A stretch of DNA of 64,000 nucleotides from JAWKIJ01 sp041394325 (GTDB taxonomy: Bacteria > Actinomycetota > Acidimicrobiia > Acidimicrobiales > Microtrichaceae), in contig JAWKIJ010000001.1 in the NCBI GenBank assembly GCA_041394325.1, positions 2,604,001-2,668,000 on the forward strand, written 5' to 3'. Shown here in pieces: positions 37,572-46,743 of the stretch. Both the position numbers and the translations under genes were made by a program. Under the pieces are notes generated by a model. It saw only the letters and a list, made by a program, of their open reading frames with translations, was not told the origin of the DNA and made no database searches. Numbering within the stretch: the first letter of the stretch is position 1; each line of letters begins with the position of its first letter.

Positions 37572-37844
37572 CTACGGGCGACCCCGGCCCGATCCCGGGA
37601 GCACCGGCTCGATCCGAGCCGCCTCCCAACACCCCCTGTGGCCGGGCCGGACCGAGACGGCCACCCGCGTCCCCACCTCGATCGTCCTCGATCCGTCGGC
37701 GATCGAGGTGCAGTGGAAGGACACCGCCACGCCGTCATCGGTCTCGACGGTGCCGACGCCGCGGGGATCGTCGAAGGTGCTCACGGTCCCCAGCCGCGAC
37801 CGCGGGGGGCGGGAGTCGACCCGGGCGCGGTCCACGTCGGCCAT
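37572..37844 (-). CDS. Cold-shock-domain-like nucleic-acid-binding protein
   Basis: 90 residues. After 18 Arg/Ser-rich residues comes one five-strand OB fold resembling a cold-shock domain: LGTVSTFDDPRGVGTVETDD, VSFHCTSIADGSRTI (where classical Csp has the FVHxS RNP2 strand) and VGTRVAVSVRPGHRGCWEAA. The aromatic RNP residues are only partly kept, so RNA affinity is uncertain; this divergent FHCT form recurs in actinobacteria. ATG overlaps the hisG stop as TGATG, so it is the second gene of the hisG unit. Confidence 0.75.
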   Translation of the reverse strand: MADVDRARVDSRPPRSRLGTVSTFDDPRGVGTVETDDGVAVSFHCTSIADGSRTIEVGTRVAVSVRPGHRGCWEAARIEPVLPGSGRGRP

Positions 37845-38719
37845 CAGTGCACGATCTTGGAGATCGGCAATTCGATGAGGTCCTCCGCGCCGGCGTCCTT
37901 CAGCGACGGGATCAGGCGGTTGATGTCGCGCTTCGGCACGACCGCCTCCACCGCGTAGCCGCTCCGGCGGTACAACTCGTTGACCGTCGGCGACCGCATC
38001 GAGGGCAACCGTTCGATCACGGCGTCGAGGTGGTCGACGTCGACATTGAGCTTGACGAGAACCTTGTCGCGCGCTTCGAGGGTGCCTTCGAGCAAGGTCA
38101 TGAGCTGATCCATCGCGTGGCGCTTGTCGGGGTCGGCGAAGGCCGTCGGATTCACGACGACCTCGGTATGGCTCACGAGGATCGTGTCGATGACCTTCAG
38201 CCCGGCCGCGGCGAGGGCCGAACCCGTCTCGGTGAGGTCGACCACGCAGTCGACGATGTCGGGGACCTTCGCCTCGGTGGCGCCGTAGCTCAGCCGCACG
38301 TCCGCCCGAACCCCGCGCTCGGCGAAGAAGCGCTCGGTCAACACCGGGTACTCGCTGGAGACCCTCACACCACTCGGCAGGTCGGCCACCGAGTCGTAGG
38401 GCGAGTCGCCGGGAACCGCCACCACGATCCGCACGGGGTTGGCGGTCGCCTTCGAGTACCTCAGAGGGCCGAGGCTCTCCACGACCGAGCCGGTCTCCTC
38501 GACCCAGTCCCTCCCGCAGATCCCCAGGTCGAAGAGGCCGTCCGCGACATAGACGGGGATCTCCTGGGGTCGAAGTATCCGGACGCTGTCGACCCGCGGA
38601 TCGTCGATGTCGGCGGTGTAGGTGACCGCCGAGTTCCGGCGGATGGTCAGATCCGCCTCGGCGAAGAGCTCGAACGTGGCCCGCTCCAGCGACCCCTTGG
38701 GCAGGACCAACTTCAACAT
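37844..38719 (-). CDS. hisG: ATP phosphoribosyltransferase (long form)
   Basis: First step of histidine synthesis: ATP plus PRPP to phosphoribosyl-ATP. 291 residues, the long HisG with a C-terminal histidine-binding regulatory domain (from about residue 215). Catalytic part: LKLVLPKGSLERATFELF, LGICGRDWVEETG, KVPDIVDCVVDLTETGSAL. ATG 38719 lies 7 nt after the -10 box TACGTT, predicting a leaderless mRNA. No other his genes are nearby. Confidence 0.96.
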   Translation of the reverse strand: MLKLVLPKGSLERATFELFAEADLTIRRNSAVTYTADIDDPRVDSVRILRPQEIPVYVADGLFDLGICGRDWVEETGSVVESLGPLRYSKATANPVRIVVAVPGDSPYDSVADLPSGVRVSSEYPVLTERFFAERGVRADVRLSYGATEAKVPDIVDCVVDLTETGSALAAAGLKVIDTILVSHTEVVVNPTAFADPDKRHAMDQLMTLLEGTLEARDKVLVKLNVDVDHLDAVIERLPSMRSPTVNELYRRSGYAVEAVVPKRDINRLIPSLKDAGAEDLIELPISKIVH

Positions 38720-38726
38720 CGTCGCC

Positions 38727-38736
38727 AACGTAGTCT
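38727..38736. promoter_or_regulatory. Bidirectional leaderless promoter with shared TA
   Basis: On the minus strand TACGTT (38727-38732) ends 7 nt before the hisG ATG. On the plus strand TAGTCT (38731-38736) ends 6 nt before the SpoU ATG at 38743. The two -10 boxes share base pairs 38731-38732. Only 23 bp separate the two start codons, so each -35 region would lie inside the other gene. Confidence 0.6.
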
Positions 38737-38742
38737 GCACCG

Positions 38743-39638
38743 ATGGGGACCCCCGCCGGATCGAACGTGGTCCTCACACCCGTGGCCGACCCCGCCGACC
38801 CACGTCTGGCGCCGTTCAGGCGGCTCAGCGACGCCGCGTTCCGACGTCGGGTCGAGACGTCCTCGGCCTTCGGAGGAGGGATCGTCGTGCTCGAGGGGTG
38901 GCTCGCCCTGGAGCGGGGCCTTCGGACCAGGCATCGCCTGAAGGCGGTACTGGTCGACCGGGCAAAGGCCGCACGGGCGCTCGATCTGCTGGCCGGGGGT
39001 GCCGGCACCGACCCGGTCACCGTGTTCACGGCACCCACCGCGCTCATCGACGAGGTGGTCGGATTCGCATTGCACCGAGGCGTGGTCGCCGTCGCGGACC
39101 GCGGACGGGATCCCCTGTGGAGTTCGATCGCCCGACGGGCGCGGACCTCGCTGCTGGTCCACGGCGTGGGCGACGCCGAGAACATGGGGATGCTCATCCG
39201 CAATGCCGCGGCGTTCGACGTGGGCGCGGTCCTGGTCGACCCGACGTGCACCCCTCCACTCTCGCGGCGGTCGATCCGCGTCTCGGTCGGATACGCACTG
39301 ACGGTCCCCCTCGCGACCGTCCGGACGGCGATGGCGACCAGGGCCCTGGTCGACCTGGGGATCCCCGTGTATGCGCTGAGCCCCGCCATGGTTCGGACGG
39401 TTCGCTCCCGAACGGTCCCGCCGCCACGGCAGGCGGTGCGGGCCTCGACGCGCTCGTTCCCGACGTGTCGGGGCGGGCGGCTCTGATGGTCGGAGCCGAG
39501 GGACCGGGGCTGCCCGACGAACTGGTCGAGGCGTCGACCTCGGCGGTGTCGATCCCGATGGCCGCCGGCGTGGACTCGCTCAACGTCGCGACGGCTGCGG
39601 CGATCGCGTTGCACCACCTGTTCGAGCGTCGACGCTGA
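38743..39638 (+). CDS. TrmH/SpoU-family RNA 2'-O-methyltransferase (one frameshift)
   Basis: About 298 residues. Substrate-binding domain (FRRLSDAAFRRRVE, GIVVLEGWLALERGL) and SPOUT domain: motif 1 GDAENMGMLIRNAAAFD, motif 2 LMVGAEGPGLPDELVE, motif 3 DSLNVATAAAIALHHLFE. The frame changes near 39408; the downstream frame reads GSLPNGPAATAGGAGLDA into motif 2. RNA target not predictable. Divergent from hisG and predicted leaderless. Confidence 0.88.
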
Positions 39639-39674
39639 TCCGTCGGGGATGACCGGCATCGGCGACGATGCTCC

Positions 39675-42361
39675 TCACACGGAGGCGCCCCTCGCGCCCG
39701 AACCGTTCAACACGGCGTGGGCGGCGGCGAGCCGGGCGATCGGAACCCGGTACGGCGAGCACGACACGTAGTCGACGCCGGCCTCGACGAAGAAGGAGAT
39801 CGACGCCGGGTCGCCCCCGTGCTCGCCGCACACGCCGACGGTCAGATCGGGGCGAACGGCTCTCCCCTTGCGGACGGCGTCGGCCACCAGGGCTCCGACG
39901 CCGACGGTGTCGATCGTGTCGAAGGGGTCCGCCTCCAGCAGTCCCCGCGCCAGATATGCGGGAACCATCACCGCTTCCACGTCGTCACGACTGAAGCCGA
40001 AGGTCATCTGAGTCAGGTCGTTCGTCCCGAAGCTGAAGAAGTCCGATACCGCGGCCATCTCGTCGGCCAACAGCGCCGCTCGCGGGGTCTCGATCATCGT
40101 GCCCACCGCCGGTACGACGCCGAAGCCCACCTCCCCGACGGCGGTGTCCACCCAGCCGCGGGCCGCCACCATCTCCGACGGTGCGACGGTCAGGGGGATC
40201 ATCACCTCCACGATCGGCGTTCCGCCCACCTCGGTCCGGTCGGCGACGGCGTCGAGCAGGGCCCCCACCTGCATGGCGTACAACGAGGGCTTCAGCACCG
40301 CGAGTCTGACCCCCCGGATCCCCAGCATCGGGTTGACCTCGGTCCACTGCTGCAGCGCCGCGGTCGTCCGATCGACCACACCATCCCCGTCACTCCCGCT
40401 CTCCGCGGCGGTGTGGGCCTCCGCGGCGGCCGATCCTCCGACCGCTTCGGGACGTGGAAGGAACTCGTGCAACGGAGGATCGAGGAGGCGCACCGTCACG
40501 GGTGCACCGTCCATCGCTTCGAGAACCTCGGTGAAATCGCTTCGTTGGACCCGGCGGAGCTCGTCGATGGCCTGGGCCTCCTCGTCGGGATCCTGCGCGA
40601 GGATCATGCGCCGCACGACCCCGAGCCGGTCCGGGCGGAGGAACATGTGCTCGGTTCGGCACAGGCCGATCCCCTCGGCACCCATCCGTCGCGCGATCTC
40701 GGCGTCGGCACCCGTGTCCGCGTTCGCACGGACCGAGAGCGTCCGACCACGGATCTCGTCGGCCCAGGCGAGGACGGTGTCGAATTCCGGAGGCAACTCT
40801 GCTTCGAGGAGGCCGGACGAACCGAGGAACACCTCACCGGTCGCGCCGTCGAGGGATATGACCTCGCCCTCGACCACGACGGTGCTCCCCACCCGCATGG
40901 CGGATCCGTCGATCTCGATCTCCTCGGCGCCGACTACGGCCGGCTTGCCCCATCCCCGCGCGACGACCGCCGCGTGCGACACCAGACCGCCGCGACTCGT
41001 CAACACCCCGACCGACGCCATCATGCCCGCTACGTCCTCGGTGTCGGTCTCGTGTCGCACCAGGATCGCCGGGCGACCTCGCTCGGCCGCGGCGATCGCG
41101 TCGACCGCCCGGAACACGACCGGCCCCACCGCCGCGCCGGGCGACGCCCCGAGGCCCCGCGTCAGCAGCACCAGGTCGGTGTCCGCCGTGGTCTCGCCGT
41201 CACCCTCGCCAGGCGCGGGTGCAGCACCTGGTCGAGGTGATCCGCGCTCACCCGCCCGACCGCCTCCGCACGGCTCAGGGCGATATCGGGATCGGCGGTC
41301 ATGTCCACCGCCATGCGGAGTGCCGCGGCTCCCGTCCGCTTCCCCACCCTCACCTGTAGGAGATGGAGGCGGTCCTGTTCGATGGTGAACTCCACGTCCA
41401 CCATGTCACGGAAGTGGACCTCCAAGGTCCTCATGTGTGCGAGCAACTCCTCATGGATCGATCCGAACCGTTCCGCCATCGCCGAGAGTGGCTCGGTGAT
41501 GCGGACCCCCGCTACGACGTCCTCCCCTTGCGCGTTCACCAGGAAGTCGCCGTACGGTCGGTCGCGGCCCGTCGCCGGATCACGACTGAACGCCACGCCG
41601 GTTCCCGACCGCTCGTCCCGATTGCCGAACACCATCGCCTGCACGTTGACCGCGGTGCCCAGGCCGTGGTCGATGTGCTCGTGCTCGCGGTACGCGGTCG
41701 CGCGCGGTGCGCCCCAGGAGGAGAACACCGCACGGATCGCGCGGTCGAGCTGGAGGCGGGGATCCTGGGGGAACGGTGTGCCGTTCTCGTGCTCGAACAC
41801 CTCGGCGAAGCGCGCGCACAATCCCGCTGCCGCGTCCGGTCCGAGGTGTGCGTCGGGACCGACACCGGCGCGGATGCGCGCGTCCGCCCACACCCGGCCG
41901 AAGGCGTCGGCATCGGCGCCGTGGACGATCTCCGCGAACGTCGCGATCAGCCGCGCATAGGAGTTGTACGCGAACGCCACGTCACCCGAGACGGCCGCCA
42001 ATCCGGAGACGCTTCGATCGTTGAGGCCGAGATTGAGGACCGTGTCCATCATCCCGGGCATCGAGAACCTGGCGCCCGAGCGCACCGAGACCAGCAGCGG
42101 ATCAACCGGGTCGCCCAGAGTGCGGCCCGCGCTCCGCTCCAGGTCCGCCAGGTGACGGTCGACCTCGGCGTCGAGGGACGCGGGCCATCCACTCAGCAGG
42201 TACTCCCGACATGCCTCGGTCGTGATCGTGAAACCGGGCGGCACCGGCAGCCGCAACACCGATGCCATCTCGGCGAGGTTCGCGCCCTTGCCCCCGAGGA
42301 TGTCCTTGAGGTCCTTCGGCGACCGTCGATGCCGATGATCGAAGGCGTACACCAGGGGCAC
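39675..42361 (-). CDS. ppdK: Pyruvate, phosphate dikinase (one frameshift)
   Basis: Interconverts pyruvate plus ATP plus phosphate with PEP, AMP and pyrophosphate. About 895 residues. N-terminal nucleotide-binding domain (LGGKGANLAEMASVL, VSVRSGARFSMPGMMDTVLN), central phosphohistidine domain SRGGLVSHAAVVARGWGKP (His about 461), and C-terminal TIM barrel with TVGVCGEHGGDP (catalytic Cys about 842). An acidic insert (AEAHTAAESGSDGDGVVD) sits in the barrel. The frame changes near 41200: GGG to GGGG gives ARGDGETTADTDLVLL and rejoins both halves. GTG 42361 follows TAGCGT by 6 nt (leaderless). No PPDK regulatory protein gene is visible. Confidence 0.95.
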
Positions 42362-42367
42362 ACACCG

Positions 42368-42373
42368 ACGCTA
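42368..42373 (-). promoter_or_regulatory. Leaderless -10 box of ppdK
   Basis: TAGCGT on the minus strand, six bases before GTG 42361. Confidence 0.5.
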
Positions 42374-42465
42374 GCGAGATGTGCGGGACCTTGGCCTGCG
42401 GGGCGAGAGGGGTTGCGTCACGAGCCGCCGGCAACGCCCACCCCCGCTCGAGGAATGGCGGGCTC

Positions 42466-42969
42466 TCACATGTGGCGTCCCTCCCGGTGGCGCCGCGCGA
42501 GCTGCACCATCTCGATCGCCGTTCGGGCCCCCTCTTCGCCGACGTTGTGACCGCCCTCACCCTCGGAGCGGTCGAGTGCCTGCTGGAGGTTCTCGGTGGT
42601 CAGCACGCCGAAGATCACCGGTGAACCGGTCGAGATGCCCACGTCCTGGAGGCCCCGCGCGCATTCGCCCGCGACGAAGTCGTAGTGGCTGGTCTCCCCC
42701 CGGATGACACAACCCAACCCCACCACGGCATCCACGCGACCCGAGGCGATGAGGGACGCCGCGGCGAAGGGGATCTCGAATGCCCCCGGGACCCACTCGA
42801 CGACGACGTCGTCCTCCGCGACCCCCGCCGTCGTGAGCCCCCGACACGCACCCTCGAGGAGGCGGACGGTGATGGCGTCGTTGAATCGCCCACAGATCAA
42901 TCCGATCCGCATCCCCGTGCCGTCGAGCGACGCGTTCGCCCGCCCCTCCAGCCGCTGGTCGACGCCCAT
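42466..42969 (-). CDS. ribH: 6,7-dimethyl-8-ribityllumazine synthase
   Basis: Condenses the ribitylaminouracil with dihydroxybutanone phosphate; assembles into 60-mer or pentamer shells. 167 residues: GRFNDAITVRLLEGA, EWVPGAFEIPFAAASL, GLGCVIRGETSHYDFVA (catalytic His) and PVIFGVLTTENLQQALDRS. ATG overlaps the ribBA stop as TGATG. Last gene of ribD-ribE-ribBA-ribH. Confidence 0.97.
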   Translation of the reverse strand: MGVDQRLEGRANASLDGTGMRIGLICGRFNDAITVRLLEGACRGLTTAGVAEDDVVVEWVPGAFEIPFAAASLIASGRVDAVVGLGCVIRGETSHYDFVAGECARGLQDVGISTGSPVIFGVLTTENLQQALDRSEGEGGHNVGEEGARTAIEMVQLARRHREGRHM

Positions 42970-44207
42970 CAGTCCACTCCTTCGATCAGGTGGCCCATCA
43001 CGTCCTTCTTCGTTCGGAGGTACGCGATGTTCTCCTCGTTCGCCTCCGCCGGGATCGACACTCGACCGGTGATCTCCAGGCCGAACCCTTCGAGACCGCC
43101 GAACTTGGACGGGTTGTTGGTGATCAGCCGCATCGTCGTGATGCCGAGGTCGTTGAGGATCTGCGCACCGATGCCGTACTCACGCGAATCCACCGGCAGC
43201 CCCAGCGCGACGTTGGCCTCGACGGTGTCGAGCCCCTGCTCCTGGAGGTTGTACGCCCGGATCTTGTGACCGATACCGATACCTCTGCCCTCGTGGCCCC
43301 GCAGGTAGACCAACACCCCGAGTCCCTCCTCGTCGATACGACGCATCGCTCCGGAGAGCTGGGTTCCGCAGTCGCAGCGCATCGAACCGAATGCGTCGCC
43401 GGTGAGGCATTCGGAGTGCACGCGGACCAGCACGTCGGCCTCGCCGGCGACCGCACCCTTGACCATCGCGACGTGCTGCTCGCCGTCGAGCACCGACTCG
43501 TACACGTAGCAGGTGAACTCGCCCCACCGGGTGGGCATGCGTGCCTCCGCGATCCTCCGAACGAGGCGCTCCGTCTGTCGGCGGTGCTTGACGAGCTGGG
43601 CGATGGAGATCATCAGCAACCCGTGCTCCTCGCAGAACGAGTGAAGATCGGGAACCCGCGCCATCGACCCGTCGTCGTTGACGATCTCGCACAGGACCCC
43701 CGCCGGGTAGCAGCCGGCCATCCGTGCGAGATCGACGGCGGCCTCGGTGTGACCCGCGCGCTTGAGCACACCTCCTTCCGCGTAGCGCAGCGGGAAGATG
43801 TGACCGGGCCGTGCCAGGTCGCCAGGACGGGTCCCGGGGTCGCACAGGGCCTTGATCGTGGCCGAACGGTCGGCCGCGGAGATTCCGGTGGTCGTGCCGT
43901 GGCGATAGTCAACGGTGTGCATGAACGCCGTTCGTTGCGCCTCGGTGTTGTCGTGGACCATCAACGGGACGTCGAGTTCGGCGAGGCGCTCCGAGGTCAG
44001 CGGCGCGCAGATCACCCCTGACGTGTGCCGCACGAAGAACGTGATGGCCTCGGGGGTCGCGAACTCGGCCGCCATGATCAGGTCGCCCTCGTTCTCCCGG
44101 TCCTCGTCGTCGACCACGACGACGATCTCGCCGCGGCCGACCGCGGCGACCGCCTCGGGGATCGTCGCAAACCATCCGGTGGTGTCGGTGCCGTGATCCG
44201 GATTCAT
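42969..44207 (-). CDS. ribBA: Bifunctional DHBP synthase / GTP cyclohydrolase II
   Basis: 412 residues. N-terminal RibB: VVDDEDRENEGDLIMAAEF with the acidic metal loop, and HIFPLRYAEGGVLKRAGHTE. C-terminal RibA: VRVHSECLTGDAFGSMRCDC supplies the three zinc cysteines, followed by YLRGHEGRGIGIGHKI and SREYGIGAQILNDLG. Supplies both precursors for RibH and RibD. ATG overlaps the ribE stop by ATGA. Confidence 0.97.
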   Translation of the reverse strand: MNPDHGTDTTGWFATIPEAVAAVGRGEIVVVVDDEDRENEGDLIMAAEFATPEAITFFVRHTSGVICAPLTSERLAELDVPLMVHDNTEAQRTAFMHTVDYRHGTTTGISAADRSATIKALCDPGTRPGDLARPGHIFPLRYAEGGVLKRAGHTEAAVDLARMAGCYPAGVLCEIVNDDGSMARVPDLHSFCEEHGLLMISIAQLVKHRRQTERLVRRIAEARMPTRWGEFTCYVYESVLDGEQHVAMVKGAVAGEADVLVRVHSECLTGDAFGSMRCDCGTQLSGAMRRIDEEGLGVLVYLRGHEGRGIGIGHKIRAYNLQEQGLDTVEANVALGLPVDSREYGIGAQILNDLGITTMRLITNNPSKFGGLEGFGLEITGRVSIPAEANEENIAYLRTKKDVMGHLIEGVD

Positions 44208-44860
44208 CGAACTCCTCCTCGTTCGTCCTCACCCCGGAGCTTCGTGCCGCCGGCGACCGGCCGCCCCGAGGGCGGCCCCGCGTAGGGGATCGCCAGTCGT
44301 TCGACGTACTTCGCGACCACGTCCACCTCGATGTTGACGGGATCGCCCACACGGCGACGCCCCAACGTGGTGACCTCCGCGGTGTGGGGGATCACCGCGA
44401 CGGTGAACGAAGCGTCGCGGACGTCAACGACGGTGAGGCTGACCCCGTCGACGGTCACCGACCCCTTCTCGACCAGGTATCGCATGAGCGGTGCCGGCAC
44501 CTCGACCTCGAGCTCCGGCACCACCGCCAGAACCTCGCCCACCGCGTCGACGTGTCCCTGGACCAGGTGACCGCCCAATCGGTCGACGGGACGCACCGGT
44601 CGCTCGAGGTTGACCGCATCACCCGGGCGAAGCGAACCCAGCGACGTGCGGGCGAAGGTCTCCTCGCTCACGTCGGCCTCCCACCAGCCCGGTTCACCCC
44701 CTTCAGGGGCCGCCCAGGCGACCACCGTGAGACAACAGCCGTTCACCGCGGTGGAGTCGCCGAGGGCTATGCCGTCGAGCACTCCGCCCGCTGCGAACCG
44801 CATTCTCCCGGCGTGCCGCGACAGGAGGGCACCCATCTCCTCGACGATTCCGGTGAACAT
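44204..44860 (-). CDS. ribE: Riboflavin synthase alpha chain
   Basis: Dismutates two lumazines to riboflavin. 218 residues made of two lumazine-binding repeats: MFTGIVEEMG with STAVNGCCLTVV, and GHLVQGHVDAVGEV with VTVDGVSLTVVDV. ATG overlaps the ribD stop as TGATG; the stop overlaps ribBA. The name ribC is used for this enzyme in some actinobacteria. Confidence 0.96.
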   Translation of the reverse strand: MFTGIVEEMGALLSRHAGRMRFAAGGVLDGIALGDSTAVNGCCLTVVAWAAPEGGEPGWWEADVSEETFARTSLGSLRPGDAVNLERPVRPVDRLGGHLVQGHVDAVGEVLAVVPELEVEVPAPLMRYLVEKGSVTVDGVSLTVVDVRDASFTVAVIPHTAEVTTLGRRRVGDPVNIEVDVVAKYVERLAIPYAGPPSGRPVAGGTKLRGEDERGGVR

Positions 44861-46044
44861 CACGAACCTCCGGCGGGCTGGTCCGGAGGCGGACCGAGAC
44901 CCACCATCTCGATGCGCAGGTCGTCGCCGACACGCTCCACGGACGCGAACCTTCCCCGCCAGATGTCGGCGATCGTGTAGGCACCGAGACCCTTGAACAG
45001 ACCTCTCGCATCGTTTCCGCCGAAGAGGGCCGGCGCCACGTACAACACGTAGCGGTCGACGAGGCCGGCCCGGTGGAACTCGCCCGCGACCTCCGCCCCA
45101 CCCTCGACGAGGACCTGCAGGATGTCGTCGGCTCCGAGCTCGGCCAACACCCGTTCGGGAGGGCCCGACATCTCCCGGCACGGGTTGACCTTGGCATCGG
45201 CGTCGACGGACCCGAGCACGACCCGCAACGGGTTGACGTCACCCCGGTGACGCATGACGGGTGGCCGATAGTCCCGGACGGTCAACGACGGATCGTCGTG
45301 GCGAACCGTGCCGGCTCCGATGAGGATCGCGTCGGATTCGGCGCGGAGGCGGTGGCCGTCGGCACGAGCGGCCGCGCTGGTGATCCACTTGCTGGAGCCA
45401 TCGGGCGCCGCCGTGTGTCCGTCGAGCGTCGCCGCCAGCTTCAACACGACGAAGGGCATCCCCGTGCGCCGATGCTTGAGATAGGGCGCGAGCTGAGCGG
45501 TGACGCGCTCGGCGAACAGCCCAACCTCGACCTCGATTCCAGCCTCGCGAAGCGCCGCGATCCCGCGGCCCGCCACGCGGGGATCCGGGTCCTCGATCGC
45601 CACGACCACGCGGGAGACCCCCGCCGCGATGATGGCGTCGGTGCAGGGGGCGGTCCTCCCGGTGTGAGCGCAGGGCTCGAGTGTGACGCACATCGTGGCG
45701 CCCCTCGCCCGTTCGCCCGCCTCGCGAAGGGCCACGATCTCCGCGTGTGGACCGCCCGCCTCGGTCGTGGCACCGAAGGCGAAGGCCCTGGGTGACACTC
45801 CTTGGGACGCCCCCGGCACAACCGGATCGTGCAGGACCGCTCCCACCCAGGGGTTGGGGGACGTGACGCAACGAACTTCGGCCGCCTTGGCGATGGCCCG
45901 GGTCATCGCCTCTCGGTCGGCGACGACCTGGGCATCGGTGCGCTCCGCGGTGCCGTCGCGTCGCCCGGGAGCGGGCTCGACACGCGGGCCACCCGTCGAG
46001 GAGGGTTGTCCGCCCGTCTGCGAGCGCGGGTCGTGCTCGGTCAC
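44860..46044 (-). CDS. ribD: Bifunctional riboflavin deaminase/reductase RibD
   Basis: 394 residues. After a 35-residue hydrophilic N-terminus comes the deaminase with zinc site HAEIVALREAGERA and TLEPCAHTGRTAPCTDAII, then the reductase: PFVVLKLAATLDGHTA, SKWITSAAARADGHRLRAES and QVLVEGGAEVAGEF. Start GTG 46044 follows TAGTGT (46052-46057) by 7 nt, so the rib operon mRNA probably starts on its own initiation codon. This leaves no room for an FMN riboswitch, and I see none in the 121-bp gap. Confidence 0.96.
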   Translation of the reverse strand: MTEHDPRSQTGGQPSSTGGPRVEPAPGRRDGTAERTDAQVVADREAMTRAIAKAAEVRCVTSPNPWVGAVLHDPVVPGASQGVSPRAFAFGATTEAGGPHAEIVALREAGERARGATMCVTLEPCAHTGRTAPCTDAIIAAGVSRVVVAIEDPDPRVAGRGIAALREAGIEVEVGLFAERVTAQLAPYLKHRRTGMPFVVLKLAATLDGHTAAPDGSSKWITSAAARADGHRLRAESDAILIGAGTVRHDDPSLTVRDYRPPVMRHRGDVNPLRVVLGSVDADAKVNPCREMSGPPERVLAELGADDILQVLVEGGAEVAGEFHRAGLVDRYVLYVAPALFGGNDARGLFKGLGAYTIADIWRGRFASVERVGDDLRIEMVGLGPPPDQPAGGS

Positions 46045-46051
46045 CGGCCTG

Positions 46052-46057
46052 ACACTA
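46052..46057 (-). promoter_or_regulatory. Leaderless -10 box of the ribD operon
   Basis: TAGTGT on the minus strand, seven bases before GTG 46044; no recognisable -35. Confidence 0.5.
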
Positions 46058-46165
46058 GCACGCGCTGGTCGGATTCTGAACGGCCGTTTCCAATGCGACC
46101 ACCGCGCATGGACCCCGCGCGAGACCCCACCTGGTACGCCACCACCGTAGAGCCCGACCCGACGT

Positions 46166-46696
46166 TCAGGTTCGGGGATGGGGTGTCTCGACTCCGGCCA
46201 TCAGCGACAGTGCGTGCGGGAGCACGTCCACGATGGCCTCGAGCATCTCGACCGCACCGTTCGGGGACCCGGGGGTGTTGATGATGAGGGCGTGGCCTCG
46301 TGTTCCGGCGACGATGCGGGACAATCGGCCGTTGGGGTGCGCAGCACGCATCGCCTCGGACAGACCGTACGCGCGGCGGTCGAGGATCCTGACCGTGCCC
46401 TCCGGTGTCATGTCACGGGGGCCGAACCCCGTCCCTCCGGTGGTCACGATCAGACCCCAGAAGTTGTAGGCCATGTTGGACAGGGACAGCGCAACCGACT
46501 CCGGACCGTCCGCGCACACACGTCGCTCGACGATGAGGAATCCGGCATCGGCCAGCAACGCGCTGACGGCGGGACCGCCTTCATCCGCGCGGGTGCCTGC
46601 GTCGACACTGTCGGACACCGTCAACACCTTCGCCTCGAAGGTCAGCTTGGCGCCGTCGTGAGGATGGTCGTGCGCGGAGCGCTGATGTTCGGACAT
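46166..46696 (-). CDS. mog: Molybdenum cofactor protein MogA/MoaB
   Basis: Adenylates molybdopterin before molybdate insertion. 176 residues, MogA/MoaB fold: KVLTVSDSVDAGTRADEGG, IVTTGGTGFGPRDMTPEGT and LIINTPGSPNGAVEMLEAI. It could serve the molybdopterin oxidoreductase at 32419. ATG 46696 follows TAGACT (46704-46709) by 7 nt, so it has its own leaderless promoter although it lies 47 bp after rsmB. Confidence 0.93.
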   Translation of the reverse strand: MSEHQRSAHDHPHDGAKLTFEAKVLTVSDSVDAGTRADEGGPAVSALLADAGFLIVERRVCADGPESVALSLSNMAYNFWGLIVTTGGTGFGPRDMTPEGTVRILDRRAYGLSEAMRAAHPNGRLSRIVAGTRGHALIINTPGSPNGAVEMLEAIVDVLPHALSLMAGVETPHPRT

Positions 46697-46743
46697 GGCA
46701 CGCAGTCTACGAGTGCCGCGCCACCCCCGAACCGGGCCGACCG

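Noticed and set aside
39675..42361. Two separate genes for the PPDK halves (PpsA-like and PtsI-like)
   Set aside because: The halves overlap at a GGG run and together give the exact PPDK length and domain order.
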